A DNA stretch of 64,000 nucleotides from Paenibacillus sp. FSL W8-0426. GTDB lineage: Bacteria > Bacillota > Bacilli > Paenibacillales > Paenibacillaceae. Of the stretch, positions 45,002-54,066 are shown one piece after another. The DNA is taken from positions 1,132,001 through 1,196,000 of the forward strand of contig NZ_CP150203.1 in assembly GCF_037969725.1 (NCBI RefSeq), read 5' to 3'. The first letter of the stretch is position 1, and each line of letters begins with the position of its first letter. Below the pieces are notes generated by a model, which did no database searches, was not told the DNA's origin, and saw nothing but the letters and a program-made list of their open reading frames with translations. The position numbers and the translations under genes are program-made.

Positions 45002-46003
45002 ATGACAGACACGGCCGGACGAAATCAAGTAAATTGGGGCATTATGGGTACAGGCTGGATTGCTTCCCAATTTGCGAAAGATCTTGCCCATGCGGGAAAT
45101 GCGGCGAAATATGCCGTGGCTTCGCGCTCGGAGGAAAGTGCAGCCCGATTTGCGGGAGAGCATGGATTTGAACGCAGTTATGGTTCGTACAACGAAATGC
45201 TGCAGGACCCGGAACTGGATATCGTTTATGTCGCGACGCCGCATCCGTTTCATAAAGAAAACGTGCTCGCCTGCCTGGAAGCCGGAAAAGCGGTGTTGTG
45301 CGAGAAGCCGTTCACGATGAATGCCCGCCAACTGGAGCAGCTGGTTGAAACGGCGCGGGAGAACAAGCTTTTTCTCATGGAAGGCATGTGGACCCGTTTC
45401 CTGCCGCCCGTTGTACAGGCTAAACAATGGATTGCCGAAGGGAAGATCGGCGAGGTACGCCTCGTAAAGGCTGATTTTGGTTTCCGGATCGGCTGGGAAC
45501 CGGAGAGCAGGCTGCTTAATCCGGATTTGGGCGGAGGCGCTTTGCTGGACGCCGGCGTGTATCCGGTTTCATTTGCGTCGATGATTTTTGGAGAGCAGCC
45601 ACAGAATGTGTGGAGCACGGCCCATATCGGCGAAACCGGCGTGGACGAGCAGTTCTCGGTGTTGTTGTCCTACCCGGGCGGGCGCTCGGCTTCGCTGAAT
45701 GGCGCGGTGCGGCTCAACCTGAGCAATGAAGCGGTCATTTACGGTACCGAGGGTTACATTCGTTTGCCATTCTTCCTTGCAGGCAAAGAGGCCTATTTGC
45801 ACCAGAACGGTCAGGACGAACCGAAAACGTTTAAAGATGATCGGACTTGCATCGGTTATGCTTTCGAGGCTGAGGAAGCCGGTCGCTGCATCTTGGAAGG
45901 GCGCACGGAGAGCACGGTCATCCCGCTGGAAGAATCGCTGGAAATCATGAAGCTGATGGATACCATTCGCGGTCAATGGGGATTACGTTATAAATTTGAG
46001 TAA
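45002..46003 (+). CDS. Gfo/Idh/MocA family oxidoreductase
   Basis: A 333-residue NAD(P)-dependent dehydrogenase; ATG 45002 follows CAAGGAGGATATAT. The Rossmann fold starts NWGIMGTGWIASQFAKDLAH with GxGxxA-type glycines. YVATPHPFHKENVLACLEAG and the conserved Lys of AVLCEKPFTMNARQLEQLV follow. The C-terminal substrate domain has LLDAGVYPVSFASMIFGEQP. It resembles dihydrodiol or scyllo-inositol dehydrogenase-like members that oxidise sugars or polyols, but the substrate cannot be told. It stands alone, with a repeat element downstream. Confidence 0.9.
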   Translation: MTDTAGRNQVNWGIMGTGWIASQFAKDLAHAGNAAKYAVASRSEESAARFAGEHGFERSYGSYNEMLQDPELDIVYVATPHPFHKENVLACLEAGKAVLCEKPFTMNARQLEQLVETARENKLFLMEGMWTRFLPPVVQAKQWIAEGKIGEVRLVKADFGFRIGWEPESRLLNPDLGGGALLDAGVYPVSFASMIFGEQPQNVWSTAHIGETGVDEQFSVLLSYPGGRSASLNGAVRLNLSNEAVIYGTEGYIRLPFFLAGKEAYLHQNGQDEPKTFKDDRTCIGYAFEAEEAGRCILEGRTESTVIPLEESLEIMKLMDTIRGQWGLRYKFE

Positions 46004-46118
46004 ATGTCGGGTGCGAAGTGCACGCAGACGGTAGTCATGAGTTTTGAAATGAGTGCTGGGGTTGCTCCATTTTTTTGAAGTGGACGCAGTTCCAGCACTT
46101 GTTTTATAAATCAGAGCT

Positions 46119-46302
46119 CTAGCGAACCTCAGACACTTTATTTTGCAGATTTTCAATGATGAAAATGGCTAACGAACCTCAGACACCTTATTGGAGACAA
46201 AATGAGCAATTCGGACCCGAATTCCGGTAAATAGGGTGTCTAAAGTTCGTTAGAAATAATGTTGGCGAAATGCGGTCAAATAAGATGCGTCAGGTTTGTT
46301 AG
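46119..46302. repeat. Intergenic four-part repeat element, copy 2
   Basis: Direct units start at 46119 (CTAGCGAACCTCAGACACTT) and 46169 (CTAACGAACCTCAGACACCT). Inverted units end at 46253 (AGGGTGTCTAAAGTTCGTTAG minus one end base) and 46302 (GCGTCAGGTTTGTTAG). The spacing within each pair is 50 or 49 bases, as in copy 1 at 17510. The second and third units can pair into a stem of about 24 bases. It lies between convergent genes and encodes no protein. Confidence 0.75.
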
Positions 46303-46325
46303 AATATACAACGTTTATAGGAAAG

Positions 46326-46363
46326 GGCTGGAGTGACCACTTATGTCATTCCAGCCCCATTTT
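46326..46363. terminator. Terminator between convergent genes
   Basis: GGGCTGGAGTGAC pairs with GTCATTCCAGCCC; short T/A tracts lie on both sides. It ends mqnD on the minus strand and possibly transcripts from the left. Confidence 0.65.
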
Positions 46364-46365
46364 GT

Positions 46366-47199
46366 TTAATTGCGCAGCAGATTTAGATCAAATTCGGGAA
46401 CAAGCCCTTCCTTCATGGCCCGCCCAAGCAGGGCAGTGATCGCGCCGTAACCGTCCTCGCCCAGGTTGGCGCTGAACTCGTTCACGTACAGGGCGATATG
46501 CTGGGCAGCGACGTCGGGGTCCATCTCCTGGGCGTGCTCCATGACGTATGCCTTGGATGCCTCCGGATTGGCCCAGGCATATTCGACGGAAGCACGAGCC
46601 CATCCGGCCAAGGCTTGCACATCCATGCCGCGGCGCGCAATGATGGCGCCGAGCGGAATCGGCAGGCCTGTATCGCTCTCCCACCAGCTGCCGAGGTCTG
46701 TCATCAGTTTCAGCCCGTACGTTGGATACGTGAAGCGGGCTTCGTGGATGACGAGGCCGGCATCGATCTGGCCGTCGCGGACTGCAGGCATGATCTGGTC
46801 GAACGGCATGACGACGATTTCGCCGACGCCGCCGGGAACATTCTGTGCCGCCCATAACCGGAACAACAAGTAGGCCGTTGATTTTTCGCTCGGAACGGCA
46901 ACGCGGCGTCCGGACAAGTAGGCCGGATCGGTTGTTCCGTTTGCGGTCAGCACGAGCGGTCCGCAGCCTCGGCCAAGCGCGCCTCCGGCAGGCAGCAGGG
47001 CATATTCGTTCAGCACGTATGGCAGCGCGGCGTAGGAAATTTTCAATACGTCCGGGCCGCCTGGATTGGCAGCCAGACCGTTGGTGATGTCGATGTCGGC
47101 ATAGCGGACGTCCAGCTCGGGCGCGCCCGGAATCAGGCCATGCACCCAGGCATGGAAAATGAATGTGTCATTGGGACAAGGGGAAAAAGCGATTTTCAT
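46366..47199 (-). CDS. mqnD: 1,4-dihydroxy-6-naphthoate synthase (MqnD)
   Basis: A 277-residue enzyme; ATG 47199 follows GGGAGGTACTTACATC. It starts with the highly conserved MKIAFSPCPNDTFIFHAWVH, then DIDITNGLAANPGGPDVLKI, VAVPSEKSTAYLLFRLWAAQ and VIHEARFTYPTYGLKLMTDL. MqnD converts cyclic dehypoxanthinyl futalosine to 1,4-dihydroxy-6-naphthoate in the futalosine route to menaquinone. It overlaps mqnB upstream by four bases (ATGA). The other mqn genes are not in the window. The upstream in-frame ATG at 47268 lies inside mqnB and is not used. Confidence 0.95.
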   Translation of the reverse strand: MKIAFSPCPNDTFIFHAWVHGLIPGAPELDVRYADIDITNGLAANPGGPDVLKISYAALPYVLNEYALLPAGGALGRGCGPLVLTANGTTDPAYLSGRRVAVPSEKSTAYLLFRLWAAQNVPGGVGEIVVMPFDQIMPAVRDGQIDAGLVIHEARFTYPTYGLKLMTDLGSWWESDTGLPIPLGAIIARRGMDVQALAGWARASVEYAWANPEASKAYVMEHAQEMDPDVAAQHIALYVNEFSANLGEDGYGAITALLGRAMKEGLVPEFDLNLLRN

Positions 47200-47975
47200 G
47201 ATGTAAGTACCTCCCTGAGAATGGAACTGGCGGTTTGGAGCGCATCCAGGGCATCCTTGATGCGCCATGCGTCGCGGTCGCGCGGGCCGACCGCGTTGGA
47301 AATGCCGCGCAGCTCGAGCACGGGGATGCCGAACCGCGCGGCCGCCGTAGCCACGCCGAAGCCCTCCATGCCTTCGGCGGCGGCATCCGGCACGCGGCGC
47401 AGCAGCTCCGCGGCCATTTCGGCCGTTCCGGTCGCCGTGGACACGGTGACCGCGGTGCCGCCGCTGGCCGCGTGCCCCGCACGCTCCAGCGCCTGGCGCA
47501 GCCGGGCGGCGAGCGCAGCGTCCGCCGCCACCATGGACGAGCCGAATCCGAGCTCGTCCACGCTGAGGAAGCCGTCTGGCGTCTGCGAGCCCAGATCGGC
47601 TGCAACGATGGCGTCGGCTACCACGAGGGAGCCGACGGCGGCCCGGCCGGGAAAGCCCCCGCCGATGCCCGCGCTAACCACCAGCGCATAGGGCGCCGGT
47701 GGGTTAGCGGTTCCGGCCGGGCTGCCCGGTCCGGGCACTGCTGCCGCGGCCGGCGAAGCATAGGCCAGCGCAGCGGCAGTGCCCGCTGCGGCGGAGGCGG
47801 GGCCGACCCCCGCAGCGATCACTTCGAAGCGCGCGGCGGCGTTGTCGCCCAGACCGCGCAGCACGGCATCCTTTTCCGCGTCGACGGCGGTGACGATTAA
47901 TACGCGGGGCACGGAAGCGCCTGGTGCTTGAGCGGTTTGTCCTATATGAGTCGAAGCTTCATTTGACGAATTCAT
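47196..47975 (-). CDS. mqnB: Futalosine hydrolase (MqnB)
   Basis: A 259-residue nucleosidase of the purine nucleoside phosphorylase/MTAN fold. VLIVTAVDAEKDAVLRGLGD starts the core after about 20 tethering residues. VSAGIGGGFPGRAAVGSLVV, DLGSQTPDGFLSVDELGFGS, AEGMEGFGVATAAARFGIPV and VLELRGISNAVGPRDRDAWR include the catalytic Glu and Asp regions. It releases hypoxanthine from futalosine and works just before the MqnC/MqnD steps, matching its overlap with mqnD. Residues about 62-95 form an Ala/Pro/Gly-rich insert (AAAVPGPGSPAGTANPPAP), and the gene is markedly GC-rich. Confidence 0.93.
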   Translation of the reverse strand: MNSSNEASTHIGQTAQAPGASVPRVLIVTAVDAEKDAVLRGLGDNAAARFEVIAAGVGPASAAAGTAAALAYASPAAAAVPGPGSPAGTANPPAPYALVVSAGIGGGFPGRAAVGSLVVADAIVAADLGSQTPDGFLSVDELGFGSSMVAADAALAARLRQALERAGHAASGGTAVTVSTATGTAEMAAELLRRVPDAAAEGMEGFGVATAAARFGIPVLELRGISNAVGPRDRDAWRIKDALDALQTASSILREVLTS

Positions 47976-48220
47976 CGATGGTTCTCCCTTTTAGACTGAA
48001 ATAGTCGTATTTGGACAGTACACGTCATGCCGGAGTGCATGTCCTCTACTCCATATTAACGGAATCCAAAAGCGGAGAACAACCTTGAAGCGTATGAAAT
48101 TCCATGGAATTCTGCCAATCGCCGCAAATTGCGAACCTGGTCAAAGTAAAATGTTATGTTACTTTATTCATATTCAATCTTAAAAATAACGCGATTCCGA
48201 TGAGAAGTCAAAAGTTAAGG

Positions 48221-48259
48221 TTGACATACTGTATGGGGTGTACTAATAATAATAGTACA
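48221..48259 (+). promoter_or_regulatory. Promoter and operator of the first GntR-ABC operon
   Basis: TTGACA (48221-48226) and TAATAA (48244-48249) are 17 bases apart. TGTACTA-N7-TAGTACA (48239-48259) is a perfect palindrome covering the -10 and start region, as expected for autorepression by a YtrA-type GntR protein. Confidence 0.75.
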
Positions 48260-48355
48260 GTTAATACACTTGAATCGTATCCATCCAATCCGGCTCTGAA
48301 TTCGGCAGCAGCATTGGGTGTAGGTGTATTACCTATTTCAGAGAGGAGGTGCGGG

Positions 48356-48745
48356 ATGTTCGAATTGGATGTGCGCAGCCGTAAGGCGATCTATGAACAG
48401 CTGGTCGATAAATTCAAAGAAATGATCGTATACGGCGTTCTCAAACCCGATGAGCAGCTTCCTTCCGTGCGCAGTCTGTCGACCGAACTGACGGTGAATC
48501 CGAATACGGTCCAGAAGGCTTACCGGGAGCTGGAACGCGAAGGTTTCATATACTCATTGCAGGGAAAAGGGAGCTTCGTATCATCGTCCGTGGAACATCC
48601 GAATACAGCCATGAGGGATGAAATCAGAGCGTCTTTGGTAAAACTGATCGCCGAAGCCAGCTATGCGGGCTTGACCAAGGCGGATATTGCGCTTCTATTC
48701 CAGGAGGCCATGGCCCGGATTGAAAAGGGGGAGCCGAATGATTGA
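48356..48745 (+). CDS. YtrA-type GntR regulator (operon 1)
   Basis: A 129-residue short GntR protein; ATG 48356 follows GAGAGGAGGTGCGGG. The winged helix-turn-helix fills residues 8-80 (IYEQLVDKFKEMIVYGVLKP, LPSVRSLSTELTVNPNTVQK, AYRELEREGFIYSLQGKGSF), followed by a short helical dimerisation tail, the YtrA layout. It overlaps the ATPase gene by eight bases. It should repress its own operon through the palindrome at 48239-48259. Such systems often respond to cell-wall antibiotics; the inducer here is unknown. Confidence 0.92.
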   Translation: MFELDVRSRKAIYEQLVDKFKEMIVYGVLKPDEQLPSVRSLSTELTVNPNTVQKAYRELEREGFIYSLQGKGSFVSSSVEHPNTAMRDEIRASLVKLIAEASYAGLTKADIALLFQEAMARIEKGEPND

Positions 48746-49640
48746 ACTGAATCAGGTCATCAAGGCATTCGAGCATGAGAAGGCCGTTGATGGCGTAACG
48801 ATGCAGGTACATAAAGGATCGATCTACGGATTGCTCGGTTCCAACGGCGCAGGCAAAACATCCCTGCTTAAAATTCTGGCAGGCATTTATCGCCAGGATC
48901 ACGGTACGGTCCGGATCGACGGCAGGGAGATTTATGAGAATCTGGACCTGAAGGATCGCGTCATCTTTATGGCGGATGCTCCCTATTTCTTTCCCCAGTC
49001 TTCGATTATGCAGATGGCTTCCTTCTACCGCAGCGCGTATCCGCGTTGGAACGAGGAGCGCTTCGAACAGCTCGGCCATGTATTCAAACTGGACAGGAAA
49101 CGCAAGCTGCACCGCATGTCCAAAGGCATGCGCCGCCAGGCCGCTGTCTGGCTCGGACTCAGCTGCATGCCTGACGTTCTCCTCATGGACGAACCGATCG
49201 ACGGACTTGATCCGGTCATGCGGCAGCAGATCAAAAACCTGTTGTTCCAGGAAGCTGCGGAGCGTCAGGTGACCATACTGATTTCATCCCACAATTTGCG
49301 CGAAATCGAGGACCTGTGCGACCATGTTGCCATCATGCACAAAGGCCGCATCATCGTGGAACGCGATTTGGACGACCTCAAGGCCGACACGCACAAAATA
49401 CAGGTGGCTTTCCGCGATCCGGCACATGCCGATGCGCTTGACGGGCAGCTGGAGATTTTGCACGAAGAGAAACGCGGCAGCGTCTCGCTGTTTATCGTCA
49501 AGGGGAATCGCGACGAAGTGACGGCCAGCTTTCGGGCGTTCGAGCCGTATCTGCTGGATGTGCTGCCCTTGACGCTGGAGGAAATATTCATTTATGAAAT
49601 GGAGGATGCGGGGTATGACATTCAACCGATTGTACTTTAA
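48738..49640 (+). CDS. ABC ATPase (operon 1)
   Basis: A 300-residue ATPase; ATG 48738 follows AAAAGGGGGAGCC inside the regulator's last codons. Walker A GSNGAGKTS (residues about 34-42). The signature region is the degenerate RMSKGMRRQAAVWLGLSC, which is usual for the YtrB/YxlF-type ABC-2 group. Walker B is VLLMDEPIDGLDPV and the H-loop is ILISSHNLREIEDL. A C-terminal domain of about 80 residues follows. It overlaps the permease gene by 26 bases and should power it. Confidence 0.92.
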   Translation: MIELNQVIKAFEHEKAVDGVTMQVHKGSIYGLLGSNGAGKTSLLKILAGIYRQDHGTVRIDGREIYENLDLKDRVIFMADAPYFFPQSSIMQMASFYRSAYPRWNEERFEQLGHVFKLDRKRKLHRMSKGMRRQAAVWLGLSCMPDVLLMDEPIDGLDPVMRQQIKNLLFQEAAERQVTILISSHNLREIEDLCDHVAIMHKGRIIVERDLDDLKADTHKIQVAFRDPAHADALDGQLEILHEEKRGSVSLFIVKGNRDEVTASFRAFEPYLLDVLPLTLEEIFIYEMEDAGYDIQPIVL

Positions 49641-51642
49641 CCGGGGCATCCTGATCCAAAATTTCAGGCAGCACGGCTGGATCGGCATTTTATATCTGTT
49701 TGCGCTGCTGTTTGCCGTGCCGCTTCATATTGCCACGGAATACAGGGAGGTGCCGCAGGAGATCGCAAGCCTTTTCCTGGTCAATGGCGAGGCGCAGCTG
49801 TTATTTGCGATCACTTTTCCGGTTGTTGCCGGACTGTTTATTTTCCGGTATCTGCAATCCGGTGGACCGGCGGATCTGTTCCACAGCCTGCCTTTGCGCC
49901 GCGAGCATCTGCTTACGGTCAATCTGTTCAGCGGGTTCATCCTGCTTCTGGTGCCGATCTGGTTGACCGTGGGCATAACAGGGTTGGTGTGGGCCGCGCA
50001 GGCGGAACCGGCGTTTATTTTTGGCGCTGCAGAGATATGGATGTGGGGCCTGAGCATGACGATTTATACCCTGTTCATGTTCATGTTGACCGTAGCGATC
50101 GGCATGTGCATCGGGCAAACGGTCCTGCAAGGCCTTACGGTATATGCCATTTTGTTGCTGCCCGTCGTCGTTTGGGGCGTTTTCGAACTTCATTTGCAGC
50201 ATTATCTGCTTGGTTTTCCGAGCGAAGCCATCGGACGTTACGCCGAAAAAATATCGCTTGTGACACGGGTGGCTTCGATCAGCAGCGTTCCCCCGTACAC
50301 GATTGAACTGACGATATACGGAATTCTGACCGTTATATTCATTTTGCTCAGCTACGTGTTATATGCACGCAGGAAAGTTGAATCGGCTACGCAAGCTGTG
50401 ACGTTCCGAATCGTGAAGCCGGTATTCCGTTTTGGGTTCATGTTCACGCTGGTGCTGATCGGTGGAGCTTACTTTGAAGTGATCTCTCCTGAGGGCTCAT
50501 CCGGTTGGGGTATCATGGGATACGTTCTAGGCGGTATTGTCGGTTATATTGGAGCCGAAATGATCATTCGCAAAACCTGGTTGATTTGGGACACAAGGCT
50601 TCTGCCCCAATTTGCCGTTTACGGCATCGTGGCAGGACTGATTTTGTACGTGCCGGTCGCCGACTGGAACGGTTATGCTTCCAGAGTGCCTGAGCCTGAA
50701 AAGGTTCAGAGTGTCAAGCTTGGCGGGGATTATTACGTTTATGTAGACGGCGTGTATCTGAAAAGCGATGACAGCCACTTATACTCCGATAATCCGGAAT
50801 ATATTGGCGCCGTCCTGGCACTTCATGAAAAAATCGTTACGTCGGATCTTCCGCTGCCGGCCAACTCGTCGAGCATGGATCGTCTCCGTGATGAAACGGT
50901 GATGATCAATTACCAATTGGATAACGGCAAAACCATGCAGCGCAAATACCAGATTCCCGAAGAGGAATTCAGGCAGGAATTGAAGGCGATCAAAGAGACC
51001 GACGAGTATAAACGCGTCGCGTATTCTACCGATTTGCTGGATGGGGACGTGCGAAGCATCGGTTTGAGTTCCAACGTCAGCGGAAACCGCAAGGCCTATA
51101 TCAGTAATCCCGGACAGATCCGCGAATTCAAGGCCTTGTTGAAGCAGGATGTCCTGAATCAGACTTATGACGATCAGTTAACGCCATGGAGTCCGAAATT
51201 CAACGTCGAGGTTTATGCACTGTCCGACGCTGCATCCATAAACCAGCAGGTACCCATGACGTATTATGAAATTAAGCCGAGTTACAAACAAACCATCGAA
51301 TGGCTGAAGCAGCATGGGCAGTACGAACAACTTGAGGTATCCCCCGATGAAATTTCGTCCGCGCAATTTGTGAAAGAGGAGATCAACAGTCCGGGCAAGT
51401 TCAAATGGGTGTATGCAGAGGAAAACTTTATGAATGGAAGTCCCGATGGCAGCAAGCAGGTCGCGACCAATAACAAAAAGATCATCGGCGACTTGCTGGA
51501 GCGCCAGCGTTCGGCATTTTATACCGATCAGGACGTCGTCTACCACATCAAGCTGAACGTCGATCGGGGCGAGAGCATCTACATGATGCTCAAACAGGAA
51601 GATTTGACCAAGGAAATGAAAGAAATCTTGGCTGAGCAGTAA
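49615..51642 (+). CDS. ABC-2-type permease with large extracytoplasmic domain (operon 1)
   Basis: A 675-residue membrane protein; ATG 49615 lies inside the ATPase gene behind GGAGGATGCGGGGT. Residues about 20-360 contain around eight to ten helices of an ABC-2-like permease (IGILYLFALLFAVPLHIATE, HSLPLRREHLLTVNLFSGFI). Residues about 370-675 are hydrophilic, apparently outside the cell (DF6449-like architecture), with no further helices. The regulator-ATPase-permease order resembles B. subtilis ytrAB-type operons. Transport substrate unknown; export of or defence against envelope-active compounds is the usual role. Confidence 0.87.
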   Translation: MTFNRLYFNRGILIQNFRQHGWIGILYLFALLFAVPLHIATEYREVPQEIASLFLVNGEAQLLFAITFPVVAGLFIFRYLQSGGPADLFHSLPLRREHLLTVNLFSGFILLLVPIWLTVGITGLVWAAQAEPAFIFGAAEIWMWGLSMTIYTLFMFMLTVAIGMCIGQTVLQGLTVYAILLLPVVVWGVFELHLQHYLLGFPSEAIGRYAEKISLVTRVASISSVPPYTIELTIYGILTVIFILLSYVLYARRKVESATQAVTFRIVKPVFRFGFMFTLVLIGGAYFEVISPEGSSGWGIMGYVLGGIVGYIGAEMIIRKTWLIWDTRLLPQFAVYGIVAGLILYVPVADWNGYASRVPEPEKVQSVKLGGDYYVYVDGVYLKSDDSHLYSDNPEYIGAVLALHEKIVTSDLPLPANSSSMDRLRDETVMINYQLDNGKTMQRKYQIPEEEFRQELKAIKETDEYKRVAYSTDLLDGDVRSIGLSSNVSGNRKAYISNPGQIREFKALLKQDVLNQTYDDQLTPWSPKFNVEVYALSDAASINQQVPMTYYEIKPSYKQTIEWLKQHGQYEQLEVSPDEISSAQFVKEEINSPGKFKWVYAEENFMNGSPDGSKQVATNNKKIIGDLLERQRSAFYTDQDVVYHIKLNVDRGESIYMMLKQEDLTKEMKEILAEQ

Positions 51643-51798
51643 CCCATGAAGGCTCCGGGAAGGGTTCTCCCGGTCATGGGCTGCTCCAACCAGGCTTGAC
51701 TGCAAGAGTGGTATGGAATATATTAGAAAAAGATGATCGTGATTCGCCGCCAAACAAATATGAAGGCGAATCATGGCAATGAACGGCTTATGGGGAAG

Positions 51799-51850
51799 CA
51801 CCCGTATGACACAGGTAGTAATCGCACACCTGTCATGCGGGTGTTTTTTT
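51799..51850 (+). terminator. Terminator after the first GntR-ABC operon
   Basis: CACCCGTATGACACAGGT pairs with ACCTGTCATGCGGGTG, followed by seven T. It lies about 160 bases after the permease stop. Confidence 0.85.
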
Positions 51851-51932
51851 GTTGTTTAATACTGCCGATTCATTGCAGCTGGAGCAATTCATGCTCCCAT
51901 TTCAATACTTCTATCGGGGAGGACGAGAGCTA

Positions 51933-52838
51933 ATGAAAACGTTGAACGGGAATGCACGTACGGCTGTATCGAATCATCGCTCAATCAAGGGCAAGGAGGC
52001 AGGTAAACCGCGTGTTCGCCGCATGATTACCGTCTGCGCGGCATGGTTTGTGCTGTTTGGCCTGACGATGTTCGTTTGGCCGCCCACCGGTGCCGAGGCT
52101 TCGGGGCTTGAGCTGAGCCCGACCTATCAGAAAGCGTGGGACAAAGTGCTTGGGCAAGCGGATGCAAAGACGAGCTCCGCCTTGAAAGAAGCATACGGGC
52201 ATGCGGGAATGTGGGTAGCCCGGAAACAGGCATGGGAGCAGAAAATCAAGGTGCTCCATGCCGCCAATGCAGCCGAGGCGGATCGGTTGCGTTTGGCAAT
52301 CCGACAGACGGATGCAGCCAAACTGGACGGACTTCTAAGCGAGGTGAAGCAAACAGAAGCACGTTACGCTCCGATGTTTAAGCTGTATGAAACGCTTAAC
52401 AAACAGCTTAAGGCAGCCCGTGCGGCAAAGAACAAGGAGTGGACCGCTGCCATCCGGACACAGGTGGAGAGCATGAAACCGGTCGTGCAGCTGGCAAGAC
52501 AGGACATTCGTGGGAAGAAACAAAAACTGGCTGATGCACGCAAACAAAAAAATGCAAAAATGAAACAGCTGCGAAGCGGGCTTGCGAGCGCCGACACCGT
52601 CAAAAAACAGATTCAAACGGCCAAACGGCAGGCAAGCTCTTCCAAGGAACGGTACTCCAGCGCCCTGCAGAGGTTGAAGCAGACGATGAAGACAGGACAG
52701 GCTGCCCGAACATTAACCGATGCCAAATCATTGGCCACCGCCGCTGAGAATTGGTCGGGCTCGCAACAGCGGATTCATGAACTGGAGCTGAAGGTGACGG
52801 CTGTTTACCAGAAGGTAAAACAGCAGTTAAGTTCTTGA
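51933..52838 (+). CDS. Secreted coiled-coil protein
   Basis: A 301-residue protein; ATG 51933 follows GGGGAGGACGAGAGC. A basic lead (to about residue 32) and hydrophobic helix MITVCAAWFVLFGLTMFVWP end at EASG, consistent with a signal peptide or anchor. The rest is almost wholly helical, rich in Lys, Ala and Gln with heptad patterns (KLADARKQKNAKMKQLRSGL, KKQIQTAKRQASSSKERYSS). There is no Cys and no catalytic motif. It resembles surface or spore-associated coiled-coil proteins of Paenibacillus, but I do not recognise a named family. Confidence 0.8.
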   Translation: MKTLNGNARTAVSNHRSIKGKEAGKPRVRRMITVCAAWFVLFGLTMFVWPPTGAEASGLELSPTYQKAWDKVLGQADAKTSSALKEAYGHAGMWVARKQAWEQKIKVLHAANAAEADRLRLAIRQTDAAKLDGLLSEVKQTEARYAPMFKLYETLNKQLKAARAAKNKEWTAAIRTQVESMKPVVQLARQDIRGKKQKLADARKQKNAKMKQLRSGLASADTVKKQIQTAKRQASSSKERYSSALQRLKQTMKTGQAARTLTDAKSLATAAENWSGSQQRIHELELKVTAVYQKVKQQLSS

Positions 52839-52954
52839 ACGATACGCTGCAGAAGGCGAAGCGAAGAAGAACAGATGTGACCGCGGAAACCTAAGGGGCT
52901 GCCTGTGCGTAAACAACTTTGAATGTTAAGGAACGCTTCAAGGAATGAATTGGG

Positions 52955-53989
52955 GTGAAGCTTTTGCAGTCAAAGTTGAAATCGAGTCCACGGGATCGGC
53001 CTATGTTTGCAAGGAAAATGCTTTGGCTTCCGGCATTGGTTTTGGCATTGTTCACCGTGGGACTCTGGGCTATGGGACACATCACACCGAAGGTAAATGT
53101 TTTGTTGATGAAGTCTGTTATGCGCCTTGCCTCTCCTGACCATGGATTGGATGAACGCTTCATGAAAGGAGCGGGTGTTTCACGCTTGCAAGATGTCGTT
53201 TATGGGCAAGAGCATGACAATAGCACGCTCGACGTGTATTATCCAACCGAGGCGAAGAAGCGGCTGCCCATCGTTGTATGGATCCATGGCGGCGGCTGGG
53301 TTATGGGGGATAAAGGACAGATTGCCCATTATGCAGCGGAACTGGCGAAACGGGGTCACGTCGTCGTCAGCATGAATTACGCACTGGCGCCCCAAAAAAG
53401 ATATCCCTCGCCTGTCATGCAGGCCAATCAGGCGCTTGCTTACGTGAAGGAACATGCAGCCGAGTTTCGCGGCGATGCATCCAAACTGTTCTTGGCCGGC
53501 AATTCTGCGGGTGCGCAGATCGCCAGCCAGATGGCAGCCGTGATCACGAACCCGTCCTTGGCCAGGTTGATGGATATTCATCCCGCCGTTGATGCGGAAC
53601 AATTAAGAGGGGTGCTTCTGTACTGCGGTCCGTACAATCTGAGCACGGTCGGCCAAACCGGATTCCCGTTCATGCGCACGTTCCTGTGGTCGTATACGGG
53701 CATGAAGGATTACGAGGAATATCCGCGCTTGAACGAGATGTCCGCGGTATTGCAGGTTACGAAGGATTTTCCGCCTGCATTTATTACATCGGGGAATAAG
53801 GACCCTTTGACGGTTCAGTCGGTCGAGCTTGCCCAAGTGTTGAAACGGCTGGAAGTGGAGACCGAAACGCTCTTTTTTTCGGCTTCAACGGCCAAGCTGG
53901 GCCATGACTATCAATTTGCGCTGGACACGGCCAGCGGCAAACAGGCATTGCACGCCGCAGCGCGGTTTATCGAGAAACATAGCCAATGA
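52955..53989 (+). CDS. Alpha/beta hydrolase (esterase/lipase, HSL-like)
   Basis: A 344-residue enzyme; GTG 52955 follows AAGGAATGAATTGG. An N-terminal helix (about residues 22-41, MLWLPALVLALFTVGLWAMG) probably anchors it or acts as an export signal. The oxyanion motif HGGG is at 111-114 (WIHGGGWVMGDKG). The nucleophile is S184 (LAGNSAGAQIA), with the acid in TSGNKDPLTVQ and the His in LGHDYQFALD. The layout fits hormone-sensitive-lipase-type esterases that cut short acyl esters. It is transcribed alone towards a shared terminator. The natural substrate is unknown. Confidence 0.9.
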   Translation: MKLLQSKLKSSPRDRPMFARKMLWLPALVLALFTVGLWAMGHITPKVNVLLMKSVMRLASPDHGLDERFMKGAGVSRLQDVVYGQEHDNSTLDVYYPTEAKKRLPIVVWIHGGGWVMGDKGQIAHYAAELAKRGHVVVSMNYALAPQKRYPSPVMQANQALAYVKEHAAEFRGDASKLFLAGNSAGAQIASQMAAVITNPSLARLMDIHPAVDAEQLRGVLLYCGPYNLSTVGQTGFPFMRTFLWSYTGMKDYEEYPRLNEMSAVLQVTKDFPPAFITSGNKDPLTVQSVELAQVLKRLEVETETLFFSASTAKLGHDYQFALDTASGKQALHAAARFIEKHSQ

Positions 53990-54012
53990 ATGCGCGGCCT
54001 TCGTATAACGTG

Positions 54013-54054
54013 GGAAACCCGCCATTTTCCGGTATGGAGATGGCGGGTTTCCCA
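54013..54054. terminator. Bidirectional terminator
   Basis: GGGAAACCCGCCAT (54013-54026) and ATGGCGGGTTTCCC (54041-54054) are perfectly complementary over 14 bases between convergent genes. Confidence 0.8.
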
Positions 54055-54066
54055 TTCTGAGTCCAC

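Noticed and set aside
46004..46118. Insertion sequence ends around the repeat element
   Set aside because: No transposase frame and no target duplication were visible; the element is better described as a non-coding repeat.
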